A stretch of 64,000 bases of DNA from an uncultured Spirochaetaceae bacterium (GTDB lineage Bacteria > Spirochaetota > Spirochaetia > Sphaerochaetales > Sphaerochaetaceae): contig CALXOL010000009.1 in the NCBI GenBank assembly GCA_944390015.1, positions 1-64,000 on the forward strand. Direction: 5' to 3'. The notes under the pieces are model-generated. The model was not told where the DNA came from. It was given only the letters and a program-made list of their open reading frames with translations, and made no database searches. Made by a program: the position numbers and the translations under genes. The stretch's first letter is position 1, and every line of letters starts with the position of its first letter. Of the stretch, positions 14,792-23,338 are shown piece after piece.

Positions 14792-17446
14792 ATGGACAAA
14801 GCTTGTGATGACAATTCTTTAAGGCTTGTTGGGGGAACGTATTTCAACCTTATACTAAGAGGTAAAAAAATAAAACTGGATAATGGAAGTGTTCCTAGTG
14901 AAAGCGAGATTTTTGCGGGGCTTCTTAATGTGTTTGGTGCTGATGTTAATATAGAGAATTTTAAATTATCAGAACAGAGAAGTTTTGCAGAGAAAGTATC
15001 AAACTTGAAATTATGCCGCAAGTCATCCTTTTCAAAAAGCTATCTCGGATATTCAAGATTGGAAAAGATAAAACAAGGAGAATGGGGTTCGGCTCTGACC
15101 AGAATGGAGAGTTTTCTCTCTATTTATGTAGAGAAAAATGGAATCTCTTTAATTGTTTCATCTTTGGCAGAATTGATAAAAAAAGATTCAACTATAGCAG
15201 ATGAGCAAGCGTTCGTTTATTTGGATGGAAGAGCTCCTTTATCAAAAAGAGATATAATAACTCAAAAACGCTTTCCCTTTGTTGGTTTTATTTTAGGTGC
15301 AGGGGTATTTGCTTTTCAACAAGATAATAAATGTGGGGAAGATACGATTGATCAATGGCTTCGTGTAAAAGATAAGAAAAGTCAATTTATAGCGCGTTTT
15401 GGATTTAAAAATATTACTTCTTTTGTAGATACCTTAGACCCTTATATGGAATGGCAAGAACATAAGAAGGAGCTGGAAGAAGATTCGAAAGATAGAAAAC
15501 TTGTGTATAGAATCACAGATGATGATTTTAGTGCTTTGATGAAACAAGCTGAAGATAATCCAGAACTGTATCAATTTGCGATGGATATTGAACGTAATCG
15601 CAATATTTATGTGCAAACAAATCTTTTTAAAGAAACTTTTAATAAAGTTATGGATTTGAACTATGTTATGCTTTCAGGAAACCCAGGAAGCGGTAAGACT
15701 TTGACATCAGAGATGGTTGCATTAAAAATCGCAGGACTTGGAGAATATCGTTTACATTATGCAAAAGCCTCTGAAAGTGACTTAGAGAAAATATTATCTT
15801 TGATTACTGATAAAAAAGAAATATTAAGAAAAGAATTTATATTGATAGATGATTGTATGGGGCAGGCTAGTTATGACCTAAGTCAGAAGGAAGAGAATAA
15901 TTTAAAAAAATTGGTAGCTTTTGTAAAATTTAAAGCACCAAGAAAAAAGTTACTTTTGAATTCTAGAATAAAGGTCTTGAACGATGCAAAACAACATGAT
16001 ATTTATAACTCCATTTTTGAAGAAATGATTAATACGGAGCGGATTATAGACACAAATAAGCTCACAAGGAGAGAAAAAGCATTAATACTTCGTAAACATG
16101 TTTTTGCAAGAACAGATAATGAGCATTATTTGGATCTCAGGGGTAAGCGATGCTTAAATATTATAGATCACAACCCGTATATTCCTAGAGTTATAAGTCA
16201 CGTAACTCGAAAACAAAAGAAATTCTGTAAAATAGAAGATGGGGCTTTTTATTCGGAAATAATGAATGCTTTAAATAACCCAGATTCCGTATGGAGAAAA
16301 ATATATGAAGATGATAGAGCAACCCCTCTCATTTGCCGATTATTACTAAAGTCTTTGTATTCTTTGACAAACAATACCTGCCGAGTAGAAGAATGTAAGG
16401 CAGTTTTTGAAAAATATGTTCAAATGGAAATGAAGCCTGATACCACTATTAATCTTTGGGAAAAGGCGTTATCGGCATTAAATGAGTCCATGGTAAAGAG
16501 ACTGAAGACAAATGATGGCGATTTTATTGGTTTTATAGACCCTTCCGTTCATGATTTTTTGGAGAAGTCAATTTATTATGATCACTCGTCAATAGAATAT
16601 AAGTCATTGGAAAATGGAATAATTTATAGCAAGCAAATTGTGCAGATTTTTGGATATGGAGAGTTGAGTTTTGAAATAAAAAATCAGATGGTTATAGATG
16701 GTCGATTGGCAAAACTTATGTATGATGCAGAGTATTTAAAAGAACGAGATATATTTATTCAGATTTCAACAACATGTTGTTGTCGGGATGAGTATATACC
16801 AATTGTCAGGAAAATGCTTTACCTTCCCAATAAGATGAATTATTCCAGGACTTATTTTATGAAAACAGAATGTGAATATGATTATCCTAATTTCCTATTT
16901 AGCTTAATAAAGTCAGAGAAAATGAGGGAGTATTATCTATATGGGAGAATCAACAGGGAGGTATTTTACTCTTGCATTGCAGGCATTAATATTAAAGATG
17001 CGTGTAAGATTTTAATACAATGTCTTAAGAACCCAAAGAGTTTTTCATTTCCCATTGATGAAAATGTTTTGATTAAAATAATGGAAACAGCTGCAGCTAA
17101 TTCTCTTAATGAATGGCAAGATGAAATTGATTATATAAGTATAGATGACAATATTTCTTTGGCTGAGAAAAATGATTTGCTCCAGCAAAGGGTATTGGAG
17201 AGGTGTTTAGAGGACGTTGATTATTATTCTACGGATATGCCAGAAGATGTTTATAATTCTTTTAATTTCATAATAGAGCAAACTCCAATTCCTGATTTTT
17301 CTGAAGAAATATCAGGCTATTGTGAAGATTTATTAGATGAGTATGACGATGGCTGGCATGGCGAAATAGAAGAACAGGAATGCGATGTTGGAAACAGTGA
17401 TGAAGAAATTATGGCATTATTTTCCGTTCCATTCCCCGAGAAATGA
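14792..17446 (+). CDS. nSTAND3-like NTPase, candidate defence/signalling protein
   Basis: 884-residue protein. The central P-loop NTPase has Walker A GNPGSGKT near residues 296-303 and Walker B FILIDDCMG near 349-357. It then has the arginine-containing LLLNSRIKVL segment and an all-helical extension with TRREKALILRKHVF and NPYIPRVI, the layout of the novel STAND-3 NTPases seen in bacterial conflict and regulated-cell-death proteins. The first ~260 residues match no family I recognise and would be the effector or sensor; the C-terminal ~350 residues are helical and end in an acidic tail. GGAAAGGAAT precedes the ATG. Monocistronic, ended by a terminator, in an AT-rich accessory region. Anti-phage function is inference from architecture. 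Confidence 0.65.
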   Translation: MDKACDDNSLRLVGGTYFNLILRGKKIKLDNGSVPSESEIFAGLLNVFGADVNIENFKLSEQRSFAEKVSNLKLCRKSSFSKSYLGYSRLEKIKQGEWGSALTRMESFLSIYVEKNGISLIVSSLAELIKKDSTIADEQAFVYLDGRAPLSKRDIITQKRFPFVGFILGAGVFAFQQDNKCGEDTIDQWLRVKDKKSQFIARFGFKNITSFVDTLDPYMEWQEHKKELEEDSKDRKLVYRITDDDFSALMKQAEDNPELYQFAMDIERNRNIYVQTNLFKETFNKVMDLNYVMLSGNPGSGKTLTSEMVALKIAGLGEYRLHYAKASESDLEKILSLITDKKEILRKEFILIDDCMGQASYDLSQKEENNLKKLVAFVKFKAPRKKLLLNSRIKVLNDAKQHDIYNSIFEEMINTERIIDTNKLTRREKALILRKHVFARTDNEHYLDLRGKRCLNIIDHNPYIPRVISHVTRKQKKFCKIEDGAFYSEIMNALNNPDSVWRKIYEDDRATPLICRLLLKSLYSLTNNTCRVEECKAVFEKYVQMEMKPDTTINLWEKALSALNESMVKRLKTNDGDFIGFIDPSVHDFLEKSIYYDHSSIEYKSLENGIIYSKQIVQIFGYGELSFEIKNQMVIDGRLAKLMYDAEYLKERDIFIQISTTCCCRDEYIPIVRKMLYLPNKMNYSRTYFMKTECEYDYPNFLFSLIKSEKMREYYLYGRINREVFYSCIAGINIKDACKILIQCLKNPKSFSFPIDENVLIKIMETAAANSLNEWQDEIDYISIDDNISLAEKNDLLQQRVLERCLEDVDYYSTDMPEDVYNSFNFIIEQTPIPDFSEEISGYCEDLLDEYDDGWHGEIEEQECDVGNSDEEIMALFSVPFPEK

Positions 17447-17475
17447 TTGGTCGATTTTTCATTTCTTCGTATTTT

Positions 17476-17512
17476 AAGGCTCTCGGTGTTCTGTTGCTGA
17501 GAGCTTTGTTTT
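17476..17512 (+). terminator. Rho-independent terminator after the NTPase gene
   Basis: AAGGCTCTCGG pairs with CTGAGAGCTTT (two G-U pairs), 10-nt loop, then TTTGTTTT. It lies 30 bp after the stop codon. Confidence 0.65.
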
Positions 17513-17558
17513 AGATAAGAACAGCTTCTTTTTTGCAGTTGCATTTGTCTGATGGGTG

Positions 17559-18683
17559 CTAGATATTATCAATAAAGTTATTTATCAATGGTAATGCAGC
17601 TCCTATGACAATTGCCTTTCTTCCGCAGTTGCCGCTTGTGATGTTGAAATCCGCATTTTTGAATGTTGTGATTTCAAGAATCATTGATTTCAGTTTTTTT
17701 AGATCTTCTTCTATTATGTAGTTTTGTACTAGGCCAGATAGAATGATGTCTCCTGCGATTATCATTCTGCTGTTATCAATGGTCAGAGCAAGTTCATGAA
17801 GATATTTATCCCATATTATTTCCGATTCCTTATCTCCTTTTCTTAAATCAATAAAGAATTCATCCAGGGTAGGCTGTTTTGTCATTCGTATTAAACTAGC
17901 TGCTGAACAGTAGCTGTCCACGCATCCTTTTTTCCCGCAATAACATTGCTTTCCATCTGGATGCAATGTCATGTGTTCCAGTGTTCCGCTGCTTAAATAT
18001 CCCTGATAGACCTTTCCGTTTAGGATTATTGCGTTACAGAGGTAGTTATCCAGGATGATCATAAGCGTTGATCTTGTTATTTCTCCGTGCCATATTTCCG
18101 CATGTGCTCCTGCTTCGGCATTATGATAGAAGAAACAGGGAACATCCTCTATATATTGCGTTAAATCGGATAGCGTGAAATCAGAGTATTTTAGAACCTC
18201 AGAGTACAGCATATGATTCCCATCGGGTGCGATGATTCCCGGCAATCCTATCCCAATTCCCAAAATATTACATCCGTTTATTTCCTTATTTTTCAAAAAA
18301 TTGTTTACAAAACCCCCAAATGCCCTGAAATATTTATCCGAATGGATAAAAGTAAGGTAAATCGAACTTTCAGAGATTATCTCCCCATACATGTTTATAG
18401 CTGCTATTTCTATACCGCTTGTATGCAAATCGATGCCTATTGAAATACATGCATTCTTATTGCATTTATAAATCGTAGCAGGACGGCCTCCCGTTGATTG
18501 GTAGAGGCCTTCTTTTTTTATTAACCCAGATCTTTCCAGCTCTACAAGATTCTGCGATATAGTGGGCAGGCTATAGTTCAGGCTTTTTAAGATGCTGTTC
18601 CTCGAAACACTCTTGTTTTTATAGATCTCCATAAAGATTTTTTTCTTTTTTTCCTGCTTTAATATTTTAGATGATACATTCAT
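17559..18683 (-). CDS. ROK-family transcriptional regulator
   Basis: NagC/XylR-type ROK repressor. N-terminal winged helix (SVSRNSILKSLNYSLPTISQNL, ERSGLIKK) and a ROK domain with GIGIGLPG, the EAGAHAEIW segment and a zinc motif QCYCGKKGCVDSYCS. Length 374, normal. It is divergent from the dehydrogenase/ABC/kinase operon beginning at 18887, which it most likely controls in response to the imported sugar or its phosphate. Candidate operators lie in the shared upstream region. The ATP site of sugar-kinase ROK members is not needed for regulators. A 3'-end fragment of a near-identical gene is found at 1072-1110. Confidence 0.88.
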   Translation of the reverse strand: MNVSSKILKQEKKKKIFMEIYKNKSVSRNSILKSLNYSLPTISQNLVELERSGLIKKEGLYQSTGGRPATIYKCNKNACISIGIDLHTSGIEIAAINMYGEIISESSIYLTFIHSDKYFRAFGGFVNNFLKNKEINGCNILGIGIGLPGIIAPDGNHMLYSEVLKYSDFTLSDLTQYIEDVPCFFYHNAEAGAHAEIWHGEITRSTLMIILDNYLCNAIILNGKVYQGYLSSGTLEHMTLHPDGKQCYCGKKGCVDSYCSAASLIRMTKQPTLDEFFIDLRKGDKESEIIWDKYLHELALTIDNSRMIIAGDIILSGLVQNYIIEEDLKKLKSMILEITTFKNADFNITSGNCGRKAIVIGAALPLINNFIDNI

Positions 18684-18698
18684 AATATTTATTTCCTT

Positions 18699-18736
18699 AC
18701 TTTTATAAAAGCATATAATAAAACTTATATAAAAGT
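18699..18736. promoter_or_regulatory. two tandem palindromic sites upstream of the ROK gene
   Basis: ACTTTTATAAAAGC (18699-18712, containing the perfect palindrome CTTTTATAAAAG) and ACTTATATAAAAGT (18723-18736), centre-to-centre 24 bp. They share ACTTNTATAAAAG. Position and similarity suggest operators for the adjacent ROK regulator; AT-rich context raises the chance of coincidence. Confidence 0.45.
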
Positions 18737-18855
18737 CAATGTTATAAAATTATATTAATAATAATATATTATATAAATAATTAGCTTTTTAAATTATTTG
18801 AAATTTTTTCTTGCTAAATTAAATTTTCCATGAGAATAATATAAATATATAAAAT

Positions 18856-18870
18856 AACTTTCTAAAAGTT
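18856..18870. promoter_or_regulatory. third palindromic site before the dehydrogenase gene
   Basis: AACTTT-CTA-AAAGTT, a perfect 6-3-6 inverted repeat just before the GGGAGG Shine-Dalgarno of the dehydrogenase gene. It resembles the two sites near the ROK gene (ACTT...AAAAGT), consistent with repression of both divergent transcripts. Confidence 0.45.
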
Positions 18871-18886
18871 TTGGGAGGGCTAATAA

Positions 18887-19972
18887 ATGTCGCATAACGC
18901 AGAATTACCGAAGACGATGAAAGCTCTTGTTGCGTATGGACTGGGCAATTATAAATATGAGCCTGATTATCCGACGCCAGAATGTGGAGATGATGATATT
19001 ATCATCAAGACGGAAGGATGCGGAATCTGTGCAGGTGATCTTAAATGCATGCATGGCGCAGAAAGGTTCTGGGGTAATGATAGTGTGCCTTCCTGGGTAA
19101 AGCCTCCATTCATTCCGGGGCATGAATTTTTAGGAAGAATTGTCAAGGTCGGAAAGAATGTTTCAGCCTGGAACATTGGAGATAGGGTATGTGCCGACCA
19201 GATTGTTCCTTGCGGGGAGTGCATGTTCTGTAAGAGCGGGAGATATTGGATGTGTCAGCCACATGCTACCTTTGGATTTCAAAAAGATAACAACGGTGGA
19301 ATGGCGGAGTACGTCAGATATCCCAAAACCGCGGTTATACATAGAGTGCCTGATGATATGAGCCTGGAAAAAGCGCTTCTGGTTGAGCCATATGCCTGCT
19401 CAAAGCACTGTGTGGATAGAGCTCAGATAACAAACGAAGATGTTGTTGTCATCTCTGGAGCCGGCACGCTTGGACTCGGGATGATTACATACGCAAGAAT
19501 GAAGAATCCAGCGAAACTCATAGTTCTTGACATGGTTGATGAAAGATTGGAAAAAGCCAAGGAATTTGGAGCGGATTTGGTGTGGAATCCTTCAAAGATG
19601 AATGTTGTTGATGAAATCATGAGGCTCACTGGTGGTTATGGTTGTGATATTTATATTGAGGCCACAGGACATCCTGCTTCAGTACAACAGGGACTTGATA
19701 TGATTCGCAAGCTGGGGCGATTCGTGGAATTCTCTGTTTTCGGTGAAGCGGCAACTATCGATTGGTCGATAATCGGAGACGGAAAGGAGCTTGATGTGCT
19801 TGGCTCTCACCTCTCTCCATATTGTTTCCCATTTGTTATCGAGCATATATACGATGGGACTTTAAAAACGGACGGTGTTATCAAGACTTTCTTTAAGCTT
19901 GAAGATTGGGAAAAAGCATTTGATTATGCAACGGGAAAATACGGCGATTTCAAGGTGGCCTTTAAATTCTGA
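18887..19972 (+). CDS. zinc-dependent medium-chain polyol dehydrogenase
   Basis: MDR-family alcohol dehydrogenase of 361 residues. Catalytic zinc site Cys48 (GICAGD) and His79-Glu80 (PGHE); structural zinc Cys109, 112, 115 and 123; NAD-binding VISGAGTLGLG near 188-198. The segment from GICAGDLKC through FWG to PPFIPGHEFLG is close to proteins annotated as erythritol/L-threitol dehydrogenases, so the substrate is probably a polyol such as a tetritol or pentitol. GGGAGG precedes the ATG. First gene of the catabolic operon, opposite the ROK regulator. Confidence 0.85.
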   Translation: MSHNAELPKTMKALVAYGLGNYKYEPDYPTPECGDDDIIIKTEGCGICAGDLKCMHGAERFWGNDSVPSWVKPPFIPGHEFLGRIVKVGKNVSAWNIGDRVCADQIVPCGECMFCKSGRYWMCQPHATFGFQKDNNGGMAEYVRYPKTAVIHRVPDDMSLEKALLVEPYACSKHCVDRAQITNEDVVVISGAGTLGLGMITYARMKNPAKLIVLDMVDERLEKAKEFGADLVWNPSKMNVVDEIMRLTGGYGCDIYIEATGHPASVQQGLDMIRKLGRFVEFSVFGEAATIDWSIIGDGKELDVLGSHLSPYCFPFVIEHIYDGTLKTDGVIKTFFKLEDWEKAFDYATGKYGDFKVAFKF

Positions 19973-20214
19973 GCATGGTAAGGAGGGTAAGGAAGATGCA
20001 TACGACTGAATCTTAATAGTGGAAACGGTCGTATGTGATGAGTAATCCGCATGTTGCGATTCTTTGATTATGGGCTGTAAATGGATAGGTTTTAGATAAG
20101 TTTTTACTTGTGGCTGACGGATGAAATAAAAAGGCAGGTATCCGGGAAAGTAAGAACCGATTCAACTTCTTTAATCGTATTCATTACATAGAAGTAATTA
20201 TTAGGAGGAAAAAA
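19973..20214. promoter_or_regulatory. 242-bp leader region before the binding-protein gene, with hairpin
   Basis: No gene. Contains CATACGAC (19999-20006) and GTCGTATG (20028-20035), a perfect 8-bp stem with a 21-nt loop, without a T-tract. It may be processed leader RNA, an attenuator separating the dehydrogenase from the transporter genes, or an operator. AGGAGG precedes ATG 20215. Confidence 0.4.
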
Positions 20215-21540
20215 ATGAGGAAATTTACTGTTATTCTACTTGTTGTTTTGATGGCAATGACGGCAGTATTTGCCGGTGGTTCGGCAGAGAAAGATTCTGA
20301 TGCTGTAACATTAAGGCTTTGGACTTTTCTTGACATCACGAGTACGTCAAACGGAAGAGCTGTTGTACTTAAGGAGGTTATCGACAAATTTGAAGAGACT
20401 CATCCTGGTGTTGATATCATTGTTGAAACACAGCAGTGGACAACTTTACCAAGTAAGGTATTTGCAGCGAGTGAAGCTGGCGATTGTGCGGATATCTTTA
20501 TGATTAATACAGCCAATCGCGGAGAAGCTATCAAGCGTGGTGTTTTTGAACCGCTTGAAAACTTGTTCTACAATGATTGGACCAAGGAGCAGAAACAAGA
20601 TTTAGATTCCGCAGTTTTTGAGGCTGGATTTGATGGTACATATCATTATGATATTCCTCTTTATTTCGGAGGATTCGGTATCATGTACCGAAAAGATCTC
20701 TTTGAGCAGAAAGGTATCGATCCAGAATCAATAAAAACATGGGAAGATCTTGCAGAAGCTGCACAGAAGCTTACTTATACGGATGCTAACGGACAGAAAA
20801 TCTGGGGATATGGAATCGGTTATAGCCTGGATGTCGTTGACTCCCATGGTGCTCTGCCTAATGCACTCTTTGGACAGGAAGGTGGAATGTTCACCGATGA
20901 TGGAATGCCAAATAATTGGACTGGCCCAATTGCCCAGCAGGCGCTTCAGATGGAGCTTGATCTTATAAATAAATATAAGGTGTCACCAGAAAGTTCCGCA
21001 TCTGTTACATCAGAGGATGTCTATACGGATTTTGCTGCAGGAAAATATGCTATGATCAGCGCAGGTACAGTTCGTATGCCGACGGTTCAGAGCCAGTGTT
21101 CCTTCAATCCTGACTATATCGGATTCATGGCTTACCCGAGTATCGATGGTGTGTCCGAGTCCAAGTGTTATGCTGCTGGATGGCATATCGGTGTCTGGTC
21201 GGGATCCAAGAATAAGGATATAGCGGGAGAATTCCTTGAATTCATCTGCTCTCCAGAAATGGATTCACTATGGGTAACTGAGGCTCAGCAGATTCCTATC
21301 TTAAAATCCACGCTTGAGAATAATGCTGAGTTCTTTGAAATCCCTACGAATTCATGGGTAATCGAAGCCAAAGATATTATCGATACAAAATCTTACATAC
21401 AGTCAATTAATTATGTTGTATCTGGCTTCAATGAAGACATGCAGAACGCTTTCTTATTAGCCTTTGTTGACGGCTACACCGTCGAGGAAGCTCTTAAGAC
21501 AGTTGAAAATAACTTCATAGAAAGAAACGTAGAGAGATGA
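20215..21540 (+). CDS. family-1 extracellular sugar-binding protein of an ABC importer
   Basis: Periplasmic binding protein of the SBP_bac_1 (MalE-like) family. Sec signal peptide ends in AVFAGGSAEK, the spirochaete-style junction. Body features: LRLWTFLD, EETHPGVDIIVETQQWTTLPSK, MYRKDLFEQKGID, WEDLAEAAQKLT, and the late GAWHIGVWSGSKNK-type region (here AAGWHIGVW). Length 441. AGGAGG precedes the ATG. It delivers a carbohydrate to the two permeases encoded next; a stem-loop follows its stop. The substrate is presumably what the linked dehydrogenase, flavoproteins and FGGY kinase degrade. Confidence 0.9.
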   Translation: MRKFTVILLVVLMAMTAVFAGGSAEKDSDAVTLRLWTFLDITSTSNGRAVVLKEVIDKFEETHPGVDIIVETQQWTTLPSKVFAASEAGDCADIFMINTANRGEAIKRGVFEPLENLFYNDWTKEQKQDLDSAVFEAGFDGTYHYDIPLYFGGFGIMYRKDLFEQKGIDPESIKTWEDLAEAAQKLTYTDANGQKIWGYGIGYSLDVVDSHGALPNALFGQEGGMFTDDGMPNNWTGPIAQQALQMELDLINKYKVSPESSASVTSEDVYTDFAAGKYAMISAGTVRMPTVQSQCSFNPDYIGFMAYPSIDGVSESKCYAAGWHIGVWSGSKNKDIAGEFLEFICSPEMDSLWVTEAQQIPILKSTLENNAEFFEIPTNSWVIEAKDIIDTKSYIQSINYVVSGFNEDMQNAFLLAFVDGYTVEEALKTVENNFIERNVER

Positions 21541-21560
21541 TTTTTTCTTCTCGTGGTATA

Positions 21561-21588
21561 CTTGGACGGGGGGTATTCTCCGTCCAAG
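21561..21588 (+). promoter_or_regulatory. stem-loop between binding-protein and permease genes
   Basis: Perfect 9-bp stem CTTGGACGG / CCGTCCAAG with a 10-nt loop. There is no terminal T-run, so it is better explained as a stabiliser or partial attenuator than a full terminator. Same placement as 6595-6618. Confidence 0.6.
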
Positions 21589-21609
21589 GTATTTTACTAG
21601 GACGGATAA

Positions 21610-22491
21610 ATGGATGAATTAAAGAGAAAAAAATACTTACATAAGATTTTACCTTACCTTCTTTCCTTTCCAAGTATGGTAATCATAGTTTTATTCTTGA
21701 TTATTCCTCTTGTTTATTGTTTGTATTGTAGTTTTTGGCGTTGTGACTACATGGATTTCTCGAAATTCGTCGGTTTGAAGAATTATATTGATGTTTTTTC
21801 AAAGGAAGCGACGATAACGAGTCTCCTGGTTTCCTTAAAGATATCGATTGTAAGCTTAGTCATAGCTATTATAATCGGTACATTACTTGCACTTTGGATA
21901 AACTCTGCGAATGGTAGGTTCGCATATATTCTTGAGATAATGATTCTAATCCCATGGGTAACATCGCAGGTTGTTGCGGCAATGTTATGGAAGTGGCTGC
22001 TAAAAGATGAAACGGGACTAATTAATTATATAGTACAGCAGCTTGGTCATGAGCCAATAGGATTCCTTTCTGATAAGAATATCGCAGTTGTCTCACTGAT
22101 CATCGTTATTACATGGCGTGTCATAGGTTATGTCATGGTTCAGCTTGTAGCTGGTCTTAAGGCTATTCCGAAGGAATATGATGAGGCGGCGATGATTGAT
22201 GGCGTTAATAAATGGCAGATGTTCTGGTTTGTAAGGCTTCCGCAATTAAAGACTCCGATGGCAATCTCAGCTATTATCGTCGCACTTTCCAATTTAAATA
22301 ACTTAACGGTTCCACTCACGCTAACTGGCGGTGGTCCGGGGAATGCAACCACGGTTATCTCCATTCTTGCATACAGGGAAAGCTTCTCTTACTACCATTT
22401 CGGAGAGGCAAGCGCAATGTCCATAGCTCTTTGTATCATGAATTTCATTTTGACGGTAGCGTACGTAAAGGCAGTAAAATATGAAATATAA
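21610..22491 (+). CDS. sugar ABC transporter permease, MalF/UgpA-like
   Basis: Six-helix inner-membrane permease of the binding-protein-dependent transport family (BPD_transp_1). The cytoplasmic EAA loop, which contacts the ATPase, reads EYDEAAMIDGVNKWQMFWFV. AGGA lies seven bases before the ATG. The gene overlaps the next permease by 11 bp. No ATPase gene is in the operon, so a shared MsmK/MalK-type ATPase encoded elsewhere is expected. Confidence 0.9.
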   Translation: MDELKRKKYLHKILPYLLSFPSMVIIVLFLIIPLVYCLYCSFWRCDYMDFSKFVGLKNYIDVFSKEATITSLLVSLKISIVSLVIAIIIGTLLALWINSANGRFAYILEIMILIPWVTSQVVAAMLWKWLLKDETGLINYIVQQLGHEPIGFLSDKNIAVVSLIIVITWRVIGYVMVQLVAGLKAIPKEYDEAAMIDGVNKWQMFWFVRLPQLKTPMAISAIIVALSNLNNLTVPLTLTGGGPGNATTVISILAYRESFSYYHFGEASAMSIALCIMNFILTVAYVKAVKYEI

Positions 22492-23314
22492 AATTACGGC
22501 AAAAGTTTTTTCTTTCATAGGTTTTGTATGTATTGCGGTTGTGAACCTTGTTCCTTTTGTATGGGGCTTACTGACATCGCTGAAACCAACAAGGGAAGTG
22601 GCAAAATATCCCCCTACGTTATTCGGATCTGAAATTACGCCTGAACATTATATTTCGGTACTTAGGGGATCTTTTAGCACGGCTCTGATCAATAGCGTGA
22701 TTTACTCGATTTTCGCAATTATCCTCGGTATACTTTGCGCCATACTCATTGCATATGCCCTTACAAGATATAAGTTCAGAGGTAAGAAGTTCATATTTAT
22801 GATGATTTTGTTCGGTATCCCGCTATCAATGGGGTCTGCTGCGATGGTCGTTCCTAATTATATGATGTTTTCCGCTTTGAATATGACGAATAAATTCTAT
22901 ACTCTTCCTTTGATTTATACCGCATATAATCTGCCAATGGCGATTTGGATCATGGTCGGAGGAATGCAATCTATCCCATATTCCATAGAGGAGGCTGCAA
23001 TGATAGACGGCGCTTCAAGGCGGTATATTATTTTTAGGTTGATTCCGCATTTGAGCCTACCGACAATCTCCTGTGCCGCATTGATGATTTTTATCGGTGC
23101 GTGGAATGAATATCAGGTATCATCGGTCATGGTAGCGTCAAATTCCTTATATCCGATTCAAGTCTCGATTTACAACTACATCGGATATTTCGGGCAGGAG
23201 TGGGGGCCGCTTACCGCTGCTACCACGCTTGCCGTTGTTCCTATTCTTATTGTCTTTACATGGCTTGGTAAATACCTGGTTTCTGGCCTTACTGCCGGTT
23301 CTGTAAAAGGATAA
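22481..23314 (+). CDS. sugar ABC transporter permease, MalG/UgpE-like
   Basis: Partner permease with six hydrophobic helices and the EAA loop EEAAMIDGASRRYIIFRLIP. The N-terminal LVPFVWGLLTSLKP segment is typical of MalG-like subunits. Translationally coupled to the preceding permease. Length 277, normal. Forms the channel with the MalF-like subunit for the same sugar or polyol. Confidence 0.9.
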   Translation: MKYKITAKVFSFIGFVCIAVVNLVPFVWGLLTSLKPTREVAKYPPTLFGSEITPEHYISVLRGSFSTALINSVIYSIFAIILGILCAILIAYALTRYKFRGKKFIFMMILFGIPLSMGSAAMVVPNYMMFSALNMTNKFYTLPLIYTAYNLPMAIWIMVGGMQSIPYSIEEAAMIDGASRRYIIFRLIPHLSLPTISCAALMIFIGAWNEYQVSSVMVASNSLYPIQVSIYNYIGYFGQEWGPLTAATTLAVVPILIVFTWLGKYLVSGLTAGSVKG

Positions 23315-23338
23315 ATGCTATAGGCGTAGGAGGATCTC

